Positions 1 through 8,579 of a stretch of 64,000 bases of DNA are shown here, one piece after another. Position numbers and translations under genes: made by a program. The DNA is from UBA7328 sp002471345. GTDB lineage: Bacteria > Bacteroidota > Bacteroidia > Chitinophagales > Saprospiraceae. How positions within the stretch are numbered: position 1 is the stretch's first letter; each line of letters begins with the position of its first letter. A model generated the notes under the pieces. It made no database searches. It worked only from the letters and a program-made list of their open reading frames with translations, and was not told the DNA's origin. Location of the stretch: assembly GCA_964011275.1 (NCBI GenBank), contig CAXGOB010000002.1, forward strand, positions 124,001 through 188,000, written 5' to 3'.

Positions 1-1144
1 CGGTAAATTAAACCAAGATTTAAGAGTAGGTCTTTTGACAATGCAAACAGCTGAAGAATCCACTCAGGGATTACCCTCTACTAATTTCACGGTTCTCTCA
101 GCCCAACATAAACTCTGGAGAAGATCAAACATTGGATTTATTGTGGTCAACAAACAAACTGGTGATGAAGGAGAATTATTAGACGATAAGTATAATAGAG
201 TTGCAGGAATTGATTTTAATTATGCGAATGCCGATAATTCATGGTCTGGCAAGACTTTTCTGCATTCATCATTTAGTCCGGAAACTGATGGACTGAAGCT
301 AGCTCATGGCACAAAGCTAAGTTACAATACAAGAAGGCTAAAAATTGGCTGGGAGCACGAAATTGTCCAAGATGACTATAATGCTCAAGTAGGTTTCATA
401 AGACGTACTGACTTTTTCAAATTGAATCCAGAAATAGAGCTTTCTTTTTATCCGTCAGAAGGCCCATTTTCTCAAATGAATTATGGCCTAACATCTACAC
501 TTTTTTCACGTCCAGGTGTAGGCCGTACAGATCAATCTACTGTAGTTTTTATGGATGGGCAGTTTAGAAATTCATCTCGATTTAATATAAATATTGGAAC
601 TACATATGTCCTTCTCACTGGTGATTTTGATCCCACAGGCACATCTTCTGAAAAGCTTGCGGCTGATACTGATTATAACTATCTATCTCTCAGGGGATTC
701 TATTCCTCTGATCGAAGAAAGGAAATAAGTTTTAGCCTAATGCCCTATCTAGGTGAATATTTCAATGGTTTTCGAGCAGGACTCAGAGGATCCCTTAACT
801 TCCGATTTCAGCCAAAGGGTTTTGTCAGTCTGAGTTATGCGTATAATTATTTTGATATGCCACATTTAGATGGAAAACGTGAAACATTCTTGGTCGGACC
901 TCGAATAGACTATACACTCTCTAAAGAGATCTTTATGACTCTATTTCTACAATACAATTCACAATCAAAAAATACAAATATCAATGGGAGATTTCAATGG
1001 AGATTTGCTCCAGTATCAGACTTCTTTTTAGTATATACTGACAACTATACTACAGGAAATGTAGATGATCCTTCAAATAGATTTGCTTTTGATGTGAAGA
1101 ATAGAGCGATCGTAGCTAAATTGACCTATTGGTTGAATATCTAA
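1..1144 (+). CDS. DUF5916-type outer-membrane beta-barrel protein, C-terminal part
   Basis: The gene is cut by the left edge of the window: its frame is open from base 2, and the residues before the first possible start (GKLNQDLRVGLLTMQT) already fit the family, so the TTG at 35 and ATG at 41 are internal. The visible 380 or so residues are rich in alternating aromatic and polar strands (SNIGFIVVNKQ, NRVAGIDFNYA) as expected for the C-terminal barrel of DUF5916 proteins. These often carry an N-terminal carbohydrate-binding-like domain and sit in the outer membrane of Bacteroidota. Their substrate is not known. The assignment is from sequence memory, and the N-terminal domain cannot be seen here. 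Confidence 0.75.
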   Translation, partial: GKLNQDLRVGLLTMQTAEESTQGLPSTNFTVLSAQHKLWRRSNIGFIVVNKQTGDEGELLDDKYNRVAGIDFNYANADNSWSGKTFLHSSFSPETDGLKLAHGTKLSYNTRRLKIGWEHEIVQDDYNAQVGFIRRTDFFKLNPEIELSFYPSEGPFSQMNYGLTSTLFSRPGVGRTDQSTVVFMDGQFRNSSRFNINIGTTYVLLTGDFDPTGTSSEKLAADTDYNYLSLRGFYSSDRRKEISFSLMPYLGEYFNGFRAGLRGSLNFRFQPKGFVSLSYAYNYFDMPHLDGKRETFLVGPRIDYTLSKEIFMTLFLQYNSQSKNTNINGRFQWRFAPVSDFFLVYTDNYTTGNVDDPSNRFAFDVKNRAIVAKLTYWLNI

Positions 1145-1158
1145 TAATATAAAATGAA

Positions 1159-1188
1159 AAAGGGAATCAAATTACTTTAACTCCCTTT
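1159..1188. terminator. Bidirectional intrinsic terminator between DUF5916 gene and rpsU
   Basis: The arms AAAGGGA and TCCCTTT form a 7-bp stem. On the minus strand it is followed by TTTTTCATTTT, a good U-tract for rpsU; on the plus strand the tail is weaker (TTTATATATATT). Confidence 0.7.
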
Positions 1189-1210
1189 ATATATATTCGT
1201 TTCTTCTATT

Positions 1211-1396
1211 CTAATTAGAATAATACTTTTCTCTATATACTGCATTAAGAACTTTGTTTCTTCTCTCTACAGAAGGTTTAGTGAAGTTTTTTCTTCTTCT
1301 CAATTCTTTGATCATACCAGTTCTTTGCACTTTTCTCTTATATCTTTTAAGAGCTCTATCTATCGACTCCTGATCTTTTACATTGATTATTAGCAT
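1211..1396 (-). CDS. rpsU: 30S ribosomal protein bS21
   Basis: A 61-residue, very basic protein with the bS21 pattern: an N-terminal VKDQESIDRALKRYKRKVQR segment, then a central ELRRRKNFTKPSVERR segment. The length is normal for Bacteroidota. It binds the 30S platform near the 3' end of 16S rRNA and influences initiation. The gene stands alone between two terminators and has its own promoter about 40 bp upstream of the start, so it is monocistronic. Confidence 0.95.
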   Translation of the reverse strand: MLIINVKDQESIDRALKRYKRKVQRTGMIKELRRRKNFTKPSVERRNKVLNAVYREKYYSN

Positions 1397-1437
1397 AAAA
1401 TATCTTTTAAAACTTGTAGTTTTTTCTTAATGGGCTG

Positions 1438-1470
1438 CAAAGATACCTATTCTTTCTGCTAAAGAGCAAG
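1438..1470 (-). promoter_or_regulatory. rpsU promoter, Bacteroidota type
   Basis: On the minus strand a CTTG (1470-1467) is followed after 21 bases by TATCTTTG (1445-1438). This fits the Bacteroidota -33 TTTG / -7 TAnnTTTG consensus with one mismatch in the -33 box. The predicted start point lies about 35 bases before the rpsU ATG. Confidence 0.6.
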
Positions 1471-1498
1471 AAAAACATATAAAAAGTATCACAGAATA

Positions 1499-1666
1499 AT
1501 GCAAAATCTGAATTCAATCTATTTAAATGCCAAATCCTTAGAAATGGACTTACCAAAAAAGATCAACACTAATGCAGTGATTGTAAAAATGATCATGGGT
1601 ACTGTAGTTTATAATTTGCACCGTGAAGATAGTCCGCTTTTAAAGGGATGTCAATATTACACATAA
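1499..1666 (+). CDS. Possible small ORF of 55 codons in the rpsU-sod gap
   Basis: The 329-bp gap between rpsU and sod holds the rpsU promoter, the sod terminator and this one open frame, which starts ATGCAAAATCTG and ends at TAA 1664-1666. The product would be a mixed hydrophilic/hydrophobic peptide with no family I recognise, and no convincing ribosome-binding site precedes it. It could be a remnant or chance. It is listed only because it is the sole coding candidate in the gap. Confidence 0.2.
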   Translation: MQNLNSIYLNAKSLEMDLPKKINTNAVIVKMIMGTVVYNLHREDSPLLKGCQYYT

Positions 1667-1669
1667 AAC

Positions 1670-1701
1670 AAAAGGTCTGAAATATACATTTCAAACCTTT
1701 T
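1670..1701 (-). terminator. Intrinsic terminator after sod
   Basis: Arms at 1670-1682 and 1689-1701 pair over 13 positions with one mismatch, around a 6-base loop. On the minus strand the hairpin is followed by TTTTGTTTTATG. It starts 25 bp after the sod stop codon. Confidence 0.7.
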
Positions 1702-1725
1702 GTATATTATTTATCTAACATGAAT

Positions 1726-2337
1726 TCAGCTCACAATGGCCTCATATTTCTTCTCGACAACGTTCCAGTTGATCACATTAAAGAATGCAGCAACATAATC
1801 CGGCCTCCTATTTTGGTAGTTCAAATAGTAAGCATGTTCCCATACATCAAGCCCTAAAATTGGAGTACCCCCGCACCCTACACCTGGCATTAAGGGATTG
1901 TCTTGATTTGGTGAAGAACAAACTTCTACTGACCCATCTGCATGTGCACAAAGCCAAGCCCATCCCGAACCAAATCTAGTTTTTGCAGCTGCGGAAAATT
2001 TATCTACAAATGCATCTTTTGATCCAAATGCCGAATTTACGGCATCCAATAGTGCCCCTGATAGTCTTCCCCTGTCATCGGGATTCATTGTTTCCCAAAA
2101 AAGACAGTGATTAAAAAATCCTCCACCGTTATTTCGAACTGCGGAATTATTCATATCTAAACCCTTCAGAATTTCTTCAATTGTATTACTAGCTAAAGCT
2201 GTACCCTCTATTGCTGCATTCAGTTTAGTAGTATAACCGTTATGATGTTTAGTGTGATGTATTTCCATAGTGCGTGCATCTATATGCGGCTCTAAGGCTG
2301 TATAAGCATATCCTAGTTCTGGAAGTGTGAATGCCAT
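1726..2337 (-). CDS. sodA: Superoxide dismutase, Mn/Fe family (Mn-like)
   Basis: A 203-residue cytosolic-type enzyme that dismutates superoxide to oxygen and hydrogen peroxide. All four metal ligands of the Fe/Mn family are visible: His27 (MEIHHTKHH), His77 ([11 protein letters not shown]), Asp164 and His168 ([10 protein letters not shown]). The glycine-rich stretch before His77 together with Gln145 in NQDNPLM is the arrangement of Mn-type enzymes rather than of classical Fe-SOD, but many Bacteroidota enzymes accept either metal. There is no signal peptide. The gene is monocistronic, ending in a clear terminator. Confidence 0.95.
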   Translation of the reverse strand: MAFTLPELGYAYTALEPHIDARTMEIHHTKHHNGYTTKLNAAIEGTALASNTIEEILKGLDMNNSAVRNNGGGFFNHCLFWETMNPDDRGRLSGALLDAVNSAFGSKDAFVDKFSAAAKTRFGSGWAWLCAHADGSVEVCSSPNQDNPLMPGVGCGGTPILGLDVWEHAYYLNYQNRRPDYVAAFFNVINWNVVEKKYEAIVS

Positions 2338-2530
2338 ATTTCTATTAATTTTTTATGAATGAATTTTAATTGAGTCCCTAATCTAAATGATTTTTGATAT
2401 CTAGAAGTTTAATACCTCACTTGAATTAACTCAAAATTCTCAAATCATCCATTCATATGCAAGTAACATTCCAATAAAAGGCATTCAAAAAAAAAAAAGA
2501 GACAAAAAATAATCACTAAACATTCTCAAA

Positions 2531-2570
2531 TAAAAAAAGCCCTGAAGATTTACTTCAAGGCTTTATTTTT
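2531..2570 (-). terminator. Intrinsic terminator after tonB operon
   Basis: AAAGCC (2536-2541) pairs with GGCTTT (2559-2564) and the inner TGAAG with CTTCA. On the minus strand the hairpin is followed by TTTTTTTATTT. It closes the gltA-gcvH-vanZ-tonB unit. The rest of the 250-bp gap up to sod shows only AT-rich sequence with a run of 12 A near 2490. Confidence 0.75.
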
Positions 2571-2587
2571 TACGAATACCGGTTAGC

Positions 2588-3499
2588 TTATCCTTCTAAC
2601 TTAAAGGTAACTGGAAGAGTGTAAAGAACTCTAACAGATTTTCCTCTTTGTTTTCCAGGAGCCCATCGCTGTGGTAAGTTGTTCATATCGTTTACAACTT
2701 TAAGTGCTGCTTGTCCACATCCAGCTCCAATATCTCTTACTATTTTCCCATCCTGTACTGTTCCATCTCTTTCTACTACAAACTGGATGTATACTCTACC
2801 CTCAACTCCATTTTCACGAGCAATGGCAGGGTACTTCAAGTTTTTATATAGATACTGAAGTAATTTCTTGTCAGCACAAGCCTTTTTTTCTGCTGCACTT
2901 CCTGCATCACATCCAGGGAACCTAGGCATCTCTTCCACTACTTTGAAAATCTCATCAACTTCTGGTTCTGGTGGTGGTGGTGGTGGTGGTGGTGGTGGAG
3001 CTTCTTCCACTTCCACTATTTCCTCGATCTCAGTATCTTCTTCTACTGTTTGATCCAGAAATACTGGTTCCTCTTCTTCAATTATTTCTTCTTCCGGTAC
3101 TTCTTCGATTACCGGTGGTGGCGGTGGTGGTGGTGGTGGTGGTGGTTCAGCCGTTCTTGGTGGCTCAATCTCCAATTCTTCTTCCACTTCCAGGTCATAC
3201 ATAGAAACATCAATATTCTGCTCATACTGTGTCCAGGCAAAAGCCATAACAGTAAGCGCTAAAGATGCAACTAAACCAAACCTGAATATAGTACTGCTGT
3301 GCTTAAATACATTAGCTCCAGCATACTTAGTACGTGTTTCAAGGCTTTCTTTGTGATCTTCTCCTGAGTACATTTCTTGATAATACTCAGGTGACTTTCC
3401 GCCGAAAACACTTCTCAACACATAAATAAGCGCGATTACTAAGGCTATTATTCCTAATAGTCCAATCAGTACCCCATTGCCTGAGAGTGCAATATCCAT
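2588..3499 (-). CDS. tonB: TonB-family energy transducer with two membrane segments
   Basis: A 303-residue inner-membrane protein. A first hydrophobic segment lies at about residues 9-29 and a second at 74-90. After these come acidic linkers broken by two pure proline runs (about 119-129 and 168-177), then a TonB C-terminal domain from about 220 to 303 (YPAIARENGVEGRVYIQFVVERDG, ending YTLPVTFKLEG). TonB proteins pass proton-motive force from ExbBD to outer-membrane transporters. The extra N-terminal membrane segment differs from classical TonB. The gene follows the VanZ-like gene by 4 bp and is last in the gltA-gcvH-vanZ-tonB operon. Its repetitive CCA/ACC codons make length changes by slippage plausible. 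Confidence 0.88.
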   Translation of the reverse strand: MDIALSGNGVLIGLLGIIALVIALIYVLRSVFGGKSPEYYQEMYSGEDHKESLETRTKYAGANVFKHSSTIFRFGLVASLALTVMAFAWTQYEQNIDVSMYDLEVEEELEIEPPRTAEPPPPPPPPPPPVIEEVPEEEIIEEEEPVFLDQTVEEDTEIEEIVEVEEAPPPPPPPPPPEPEVDEIFKVVEEMPRFPGCDAGSAAEKKACADKKLLQYLYKNLKYPAIARENGVEGRVYIQFVVERDGTVQDGKIVRDIGAGCGQAALKVVNDMNNLPQRWAPGKQRGKSVRVLYTLPVTFKLEG

Positions 3500-3503
3500 C
3501 TTG

Positions 3504-3872
3504 TCAGGATTTTATACGATTAAAAAATAGAATACCCATCAAGGCACCTGTAATATTAGCAATTATATCATAGTTCTCAAAAAAGCGATCGACTAAAAAA
3601 TATCCTTGAATGAGTTCTATTATAAATCCATAGGACACAACAAGAATAAAAATGATGACTTTATTTTTGCCCTTCACCTCACTTGAGTCATACCTCATGA
3701 AAAGTAGCTGTAATATAAAGTACATGCCAAAATGCACAACCTTATCAGCATGAGGAAATAACATATTTGATTCTATGCTTATATTATCACTTGGCATCAC
3801 TGATACAGCAAATATTACAATTGCCCAAATGACTGCGAGACTTTTTTCAAGCTTTCTAAAAAGAGTTCTCAC
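3504..3872 (-). CDS. VanZ-like family membrane protein
   Basis: A 122-residue protein with about four hydrophobic segments and the VanZ-like pattern: MPSD after helix 1, DKVVHFGMYFIL before helix 2, and a polar patch ELIQGYFLVDRFFENYDIIANITGA before the last helix. The name comes from a teicoplanin-resistance protein, but most members are small membrane proteins of unknown role, and nothing here points to antibiotic resistance. It sits between gcvH (41 bp upstream) and tonB (4 bp downstream). I recall this order from other Bacteroidota. Confidence 0.75.
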   Translation of the reverse strand: MRTLFRKLEKSLAVIWAIVIFAVSVMPSDNISIESNMLFPHADKVVHFGMYFILQLLFMRYDSSEVKGKNKVIIFILVVSYGFIIELIQGYFLVDRFFENYDIIANITGALMGILFFNRIKS

Positions 3873-3913
3873 GATTCAATATATAAGATGAAAAAAAAAT
3901 ATTTTTTGGTGGG

Positions 3914-4303
3914 TTACCCTATTAGATTTTTATACTCATCTGCAGAAAGAAGGGTTTCGATTTCCTCCATGTCTTGGATTTCTATCTTTATGATCCACCC
4001 GCCTCCATAAGGGTCTTCATTGATCAGTGCTGGATTGTCATCTCCATCTTCACTTATCTTCTCATTGAATTCAATAACCTTTCCTGAAATAGGCATAAAT
4101 AAATCAGAAGTTGTCTTTACCGCTTCAACAGAGCCAAAAACTTTATCCTTTATAATATCTTCATCTACAGTATCTACTTCTACATAGACTATATCTCCTA
4201 ACTCACTTTGAGCATGATCCGTCACACCTATGGTCGCAATTTTATCATCTATTTTGATCCATTCATGTTCACTGGAGTACTTTAATCCTTCTGGGACATT
4301 CAT
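3914..4303 (-). CDS. gcvH: Glycine cleavage system H protein
   Basis: A 129-residue lipoyl carrier that shuttles the aminomethyl group between the P, T and L proteins of the glycine cleavage system. The lipoylation site is Lys63 in GSVEAVKTTSDLF, and the C-terminal NEDPYGGGWIIKIE is typical. The N-terminal YSSEHEWI is also diagnostic. gcvT and gcvP are not in the window. The gene starts 11 bp after gltA ends, so the two are likely co-transcribed. Confidence 0.97.
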   Translation of the reverse strand: MNVPEGLKYSSEHEWIKIDDKIATIGVTDHAQSELGDIVYVEVDTVDEDIIKDKVFGSVEAVKTTSDLFMPISGKVIEFNEKISEDGDDNPALINEDPYGGGWIIKIEIQDMEEIETLLSADEYKNLIG

Positions 4304-4314
4304 TACTTATTTTT

Positions 4315-5619
4315 TTAAGAATTTACAAAAGATCTTACCCAATCCATAGTAACAGATTTCGGTCTTTCAATCGGGAATCCTAAAGCTCTAGTCCAGCACA
4401 TACTTGCCATCACTCCTAACGCTCTTGACACACCAAATAGCACGGTATAATAGCTATACTCTTTGAGACCATAATGAGTCAAAATGGCACCTGAGTGGGC
4501 ATCTACATTTGGCCATGGATTTTTGACCTTACCCAATCCTTGTAAAATTGGAGGTACTACTTCAAATAGCTTCCAAACAATTTTCACAATATTAGAATCT
4601 TTAATATAATCCTCTGCAAATACCCTTTGAGCTGTAAATCTTGGGTCAGGCTGCCTTAATACAGCGTGTCCATATCCCGGAATAACCTTTCCTCTACTTA
4701 GTGTTAGCTTTACATAATTCGCCACTTGATCATTAGAAGGATTATCTGTTCCCAATTCTTCAATCATTCCCAAGATAAACTTTAACACTTCTTGATTAGC
4801 TAGACCATGGAGCGGTCCTGCTAAGGCATTCATTCCAGATGCAAAAGATAAAAAAGGGTCACTCAGCGTTGAATTCACGAGGTGCGCAGTATGAGCTGAT
4901 GCATTACCACCTTCATGGTCTGCATGAATAGTAAGATAAAGTCGCATCAGACTTCTGAAATCCGGTTCATCAAAACCCAATTGATGTGCATAATTTGCTG
5001 CCCAATCCAATCTGTTGTCCGGCCCAATAGCATCATTTTTATGATATATTTTTCTATAGATGTGCGCTGCCACTCTCGGAAGTTTGGCAATAAGGTTCAT
5101 AGCATCCTCATAAGTAGCATCCCAATACTCCGATTTTTTAAATCCTTCTGAATATCTTTTTGCAAACACACTTTCAGAATGCATACTTACAATGGCAGCT
5201 GATAACTGAGCCATGGGATGCAAATCATTGGGCAAAGAATCTATCAATTTCGTAGTATGATCTGGCACCTCTCCTCTCCTTTCCCATTCATCTGTAAGCC
5301 ATTTCACCTCTTCATCAGTAGGCATTTCTCCTGTCAGCATTAACCAAAAAAGACCTTCAGGTAGTGGCTGTTTACAGTTATATCTGGAAGGTAGTTTTTC
5401 TTGAAGTTGTGGTATTGAAAATCCTCTGAATTTAATTCCTTCGTGTGCATCAAGGTTTGAAGTTTCCCAAATCATGCTTTTTACGCCCCTCATTCCTCCA
5501 AAAATCTGACTTAGTTTAACCTCATCAGCCTTTTTATCTCCGTGTTCTTTCAGAATGGATCTATATTCCTTAAACAACTCTGTTGCTTTTTCCTCAAACT
5601 TCTTTTTCAGTGGATCCAT
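4315..5619 (-). CDS. gltA: Citrate synthase, mitochondrial-like type
   Basis: A 434-residue enzyme condensing oxaloacetate and acetyl-CoA to citrate, the entry step of the TCA cycle. The catalytic residues align with pig citrate synthase: His271 (AGPLHGLANQ), His318 (GYGHAVLR) and Asp373 (NVDAHSG), with substrate-binding His235 in HADHEGGNASAHT. These blocks, and ALGFPIERPKS near the end, resemble mitochondrial enzymes more closely than the NADH-regulated hexameric enzymes of Enterobacteria. No extra N-terminal NADH-binding domain is seen. A CATCTTTG on the minus strand (5647-5640), just upstream of the start, is a near match to the -7 promoter box. The gene heads the operon with gcvH, the VanZ-like gene and tonB. 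Confidence 0.95.
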   Translation of the reverse strand: MDPLKKKFEEKATELFKEYRSILKEHGDKKADEVKLSQIFGGMRGVKSMIWETSNLDAHEGIKFRGFSIPQLQEKLPSRYNCKQPLPEGLFWLMLTGEMPTDEEVKWLTDEWERRGEVPDHTTKLIDSLPNDLHPMAQLSAAIVSMHSESVFAKRYSEGFKKSEYWDATYEDAMNLIAKLPRVAAHIYRKIYHKNDAIGPDNRLDWAANYAHQLGFDEPDFRSLMRLYLTIHADHEGGNASAHTAHLVNSTLSDPFLSFASGMNALAGPLHGLANQEVLKFILGMIEELGTDNPSNDQVANYVKLTLSRGKVIPGYGHAVLRQPDPRFTAQRVFAEDYIKDSNIVKIVWKLFEVVPPILQGLGKVKNPWPNVDAHSGAILTHYGLKEYSYYTVLFGVSRALGVMASMCWTRALGFPIERPKSVTMDWVRSFVNS

Positions 5620-5779
5620 TAGGTATGAAATTTATGCTGCAAAGATGATAAAAACTATAAAATAATCTTCGCTAAATCAACTTTTCTTGGATATAACATA
5701 TTTATCCAAAAATTGATCAATGATTTTTTGGAATTGAATTAAATCTCTAAAACAAATAAAGGTAAAAGAAGGATGAAAT

Positions 5780-7021
5780 CTATTCTCCTAAATCTAAGAT
5801 TTTTATTTCTACTCTTTGATTCTTTTGGCGAGCTTTCATATCATATTTATCATCTTCTACAATAGGTTTAGACTTACCGTATCCTTTATACTTTATACGA
5901 TATTCTGGGATCCCCTGATCTACGAGATAGTCTGCTACTGCTTTCGCTCTTTCTTTTGAAAGCCTCATACAAAAGTCCTTTGGTGGGACTGTGTTCGTAT
6001 GACCTCCTATCTCAACCACTACATCATCATTAGAATCCAAAAAATTATAAACCGTATTAAGCTCTTTAAAAGACTCTTCCTTTATTTCAGATTTATCCAT
6101 ATTAAAATATAGATTCTCAATAGTTATAATCTGACCTTTTGAAATTTCTTTAAACCCTAATCCTGAGACTTTCTTAGGCTTTTTAGGTTGATTGGTATTA
6201 TTGTAGTCTATGGAGGTCGGGCTAGATTGCCCTAAGACAACATTATTTTGTTTAGGTTTTGGTTGTGAAGTTCGATTAGTCTTGGGAGTAGATTTTTTTA
6301 TCTCCGGCTTCGTTTCTACCACATATAAGTCATTACATGGTATTTCTTTTATCGAAGAAATATTGTCAACTAGAATATGTCCATTATAAGCAAATAGAAC
6401 AGGCACCTCATAAAAAGCCTCCAAAGTGATATAATTATAATCTCTTGTTGGTTCCAGTTTAAAAGTATTCTTCTCCCATTTTGTATTTCCAACAGGTCTT
6501 GATTCAGCTAATTTCTCCTGCCTTCCACATACACCTGTACCTGCCCAAATTCGTAATACTGCAGGTTCTGTATAATTAACTAATTGATTCGATTGATATT
6601 TATCTCTAAGTTCCTTAGAACCACTTATATACCTTTCTGACTGAACTAGGAAAAGGCTCACTTCATAACATGATCCAGCATAAAGAGTAGATGGTAACCT
6701 TTGTGAAACAGACTCCCATGAATCATTATCTCTTACCACAAGTCCTAAATAAGTATCACCGTCGTGTGCTTCTTTGGTGACCTGCCAATACGAATTCTTA
6801 TCATAAAGCTGACTTGGGACAGGATGTATATCAGGGGGTGACTCTGCAGGAAATTGAAGCGATCCACAATCATACCACCCTCTTATTCCTGGATCCAATG
6901 TAGAAACACCTTGATGTGGAACCTCCTCAAAGGATGGATTGCTCAATATAATTTCATCGCCTTGTCCAAATGACAAAGTATAAATCAGAATAGCAATTAC
7001 GATATTTAATAGTTTACTCAT
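5780..7021 (-). CDS. OmpA-family outer-membrane protein with N-terminal beta domain
   Basis: A 413-residue secreted protein with a signal peptide at residues 1-20 (cleavage near FGQG). Residues 25-230 begin LSNPSFEE and look like a carbohydrate-binding-like jelly roll as found in Bacteroidota surface proteins. This is followed by a Lys/Pro/Asn-rich linker and an OmpA C-terminal domain at about 295-410 (LYFNMDKSEIKEESF, EIGGHTNT, LSKERAKAVADYLVDQGI). The OmpA domain should bind peptidoglycan non-covalently and so link the wall to the outer membrane or surface. The role of the N-terminal domain is unknown. It is separate from the sulfur operon, whose terminator lies upstream. Confidence 0.8.
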   Translation of the reverse strand: MSKLLNIVIAILIYTLSFGQGDEIILSNPSFEEVPHQGVSTLDPGIRGWYDCGSLQFPAESPPDIHPVPSQLYDKNSYWQVTKEAHDGDTYLGLVVRDNDSWESVSQRLPSTLYAGSCYEVSLFLVQSERYISGSKELRDKYQSNQLVNYTEPAVLRIWAGTGVCGRQEKLAESRPVGNTKWEKNTFKLEPTRDYNYITLEAFYEVPVLFAYNGHILVDNISSIKEIPCNDLYVVETKPEIKKSTPKTNRTSQPKPKQNNVVLGQSSPTSIDYNNTNQPKKPKKVSGLGFKEISKGQIITIENLYFNMDKSEIKEESFKELNTVYNFLDSNDDVVVEIGGHTNTVPPKDFCMRLSKERAKAVADYLVDQGIPEYRIKYKGYGKSKPIVEDDKYDMKARQKNQRVEIKILDLGE

Positions 7022-7081
7022 GTATCCTGCTCAAGCATACAACTTTCATAACGCTATTTTAATTCAAAAAAATGTGTTAAA

Positions 7082-7106
7082 ACAAAATTTACATGCAAAA
7101 TTTTGT
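7082..7106 (-). terminator. Terminator of the sulfite-reduction operon
   Basis: A perfect 9-bp inverted repeat (ACAAAATTT / AAATTTTGT, 7-base loop) starts 10 bp after the ferredoxin stop codon. On the minus strand it is followed by TTTAACACATTTTTTT. The stem is AT-rich, so it may be a weak terminator. Confidence 0.5.
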
Positions 7107-7115
7107 CAAAGGTGA

Positions 7116-7442
7116 TTATTCACTTTGGGGAGCAAGTTCCACTTTTAATCCTTCTAAGGATTCTCGCATTTTTATTTGGCACCCCAGACGGCTATTGTCT
7201 TCCACAAAAAAAGCTTGATCTAACATATCTTCTTCGTCCTCTGTTGCCTCGTTAAGTTCATGTTCACTTTGCACGTAGACATGACATGAAGCGCAAAGTG
7301 CCATTCCTCCACAGGTGCCTTCTACTGGAAGTTCGTATGATTTACAAACCTCCATTAAGTTCATACTCATGTCAGTTGGTGCTTCGAGACTATGTTCTTT
7401 TCCTTCTCTGTCTAAAACTGTAAGGTTTATGATATTATCCAT
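7116..7442 (-). CDS. fdx: [2Fe-2S] ferredoxin, adrenodoxin-like
   Basis: A 108-residue electron carrier. The cluster ligands are Cys44, Cys50, Cys53 and Cys88 (C-x5-C-x2-C ... C), the spacing of adrenodoxin/vertebrate-type and Isc-type ferredoxins. The protein is acidic, as expected for docking to a reductase. It is the last gene of the sulfite-reductase operon, 60 bp after a ferredoxin-NADP reductase. The natural inference is that NADPH, the reductase and this ferredoxin feed electrons to the siroheme sulfite reductase at the head of the operon. Confidence 0.9.
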   Translation of the reverse strand: MDNIINLTVLDREGKEHSLEAPTDMSMNLMEVCKSYELPVEGTCGGMALCASCHVYVQSEHELNEATEDEEDMLDQAFFVEDNSRLGCQIKMRESLEGLKVELAPQSE

Positions 7443-7502
7443 TAATAATCTTAATGTAAATAATGTGAAATCGGTTCACTTTGACTTCTATTTTGAAAAA
7501 GA

Positions 7503-8513
7503 TTATCCTTCAAACCCATTCACTCCAGAAACAGTGGTGTACTTAAAACTTAGTTTTTGATCTGGATAAATATATTTGAAAGCACTTTGAACCATCATAG
7601 TGGCTTCGTGAAAACCACATAAAATCAACTTCAACTTTCCTTCATAGTTATTTATATCTCCAATAGCATAAATACCTGGCACATTTGTACTATAATCCAA
7701 TGTATTTACGTCTATAGCATTTTTGGTGATATTCAATCCCCAATCAGCAATAGGTCCCAATTTGGGTGTCAAACCGAAAAGTGGAATAAAGTTGTCAATC
7801 TCCATTGCAAACTCGCCCCTTTCCTTTTGTTTTATCACCACTTCTTTAAGGACTCCATTCCCTTTTACACCTATGGCTTGAGCCTCCGTGATAAGGTTTA
7901 CTTTTTTAGAATCAGCAAGGTTTACCACCTTTTCTATTGAATCTAGAGCTCCTCTAAAAGAAGTTCTTCTATGAATTAGAGTAATCTCTTTGGCAATTTC
8001 TGCCAATTCAATTGTCCAGTCTAGAGCACTATCTCCACCACCTGCAATCAGAAGTTTCTTATCCCTAAATTTTTCTGGATCCTTTACCATATAGTCAACT
8101 CCCTTATCCTCAAACTGATCCAATCCTTCAATAGGTGGCTTTCGAGGTTCGAAACAACCTAGTCCCCCAGCTATGGCGATCACAGGTGCTTCTATCTGAG
8201 TCCCTCTGTGTGTAGTAAGTCGATATGTTTTTTCATCAACTTTTTCTATTGTCTCTGCTCTCTCACCTAAGGTAAATCCAGGTTTGAAAGGAGCTATCTG
8301 TTCCATTAAATTATCTACTAATTCTCCAGCAAGCACGCTTGGATATCCTGGAATATCATATATAGGCTTCTTTGGGTAAATCTCCGTGAGCTGTCCACCT
8401 GGACTAGGTAGTACATCTACAAGATGGCATTTCAATTTGAGTAAGCCAGCTTCGAAAACTGTAAATAGCCCACAAGGCCCCGCACCTATTATTAAAATAT
8501 CAGTCTTAATCAT
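7503..8513 (-). CDS. Ferredoxin-NADP+ reductase, thioredoxin-reductase-like
   Basis: A 336-residue flavoprotein of the TrxR-like FNR family (Bacillus YumC type). An FAD Rossmann motif is at the N-terminus (IIGAGPCGLF, about residues 7-16), an NADPH motif is in the middle (IAGGGDSALDW), and a C-terminal FAD motif follows (GIYAIGDINNYEG). No CxxC redox pair is present between the domains, which separates it from true thioredoxin reductase. It should reduce ferredoxin with NADPH. It lies 66 bp downstream of cysH and 60 bp upstream of fdx, giving the operon its own electron supply. Confidence 0.9.
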   Translation of the reverse strand: MIKTDILIIGAGPCGLFTVFEAGLLKLKCHLVDVLPSPGGQLTEIYPKKPIYDIPGYPSVLAGELVDNLMEQIAPFKPGFTLGERAETIEKVDEKTYRLTTHRGTQIEAPVIAIAGGLGCFEPRKPPIEGLDQFEDKGVDYMVKDPEKFRDKKLLIAGGGDSALDWTIELAEIAKEITLIHRRTSFRGALDSIEKVVNLADSKKVNLITEAQAIGVKGNGVLKEVVIKQKERGEFAMEIDNFIPLFGLTPKLGPIADWGLNITKNAIDVNTLDYSTNVPGIYAIGDINNYEGKLKLILCGFHEATMMVQSAFKYIYPDQKLSFKYTTVSGVNGFEG

Positions 8514-8579
8514 TTTGCAAAAATATTTCTTATTAACTTCTAATGTCTCTAAATAGATTTTGAATTAATAAAAGTTTAA

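Noticed and set aside
2868..3204. Plus-strand frames with long Gly, Val or Trp runs
   Set aside because: They are the antisense of the proline-coding repeats of tonB and have no independent coding signals.
3504..3872. VanZ-like protein as a glycopeptide-resistance gene
   Set aside because: No vanA/B/H/X genes are nearby and the family is mostly unrelated to resistance; context is a housekeeping operon.
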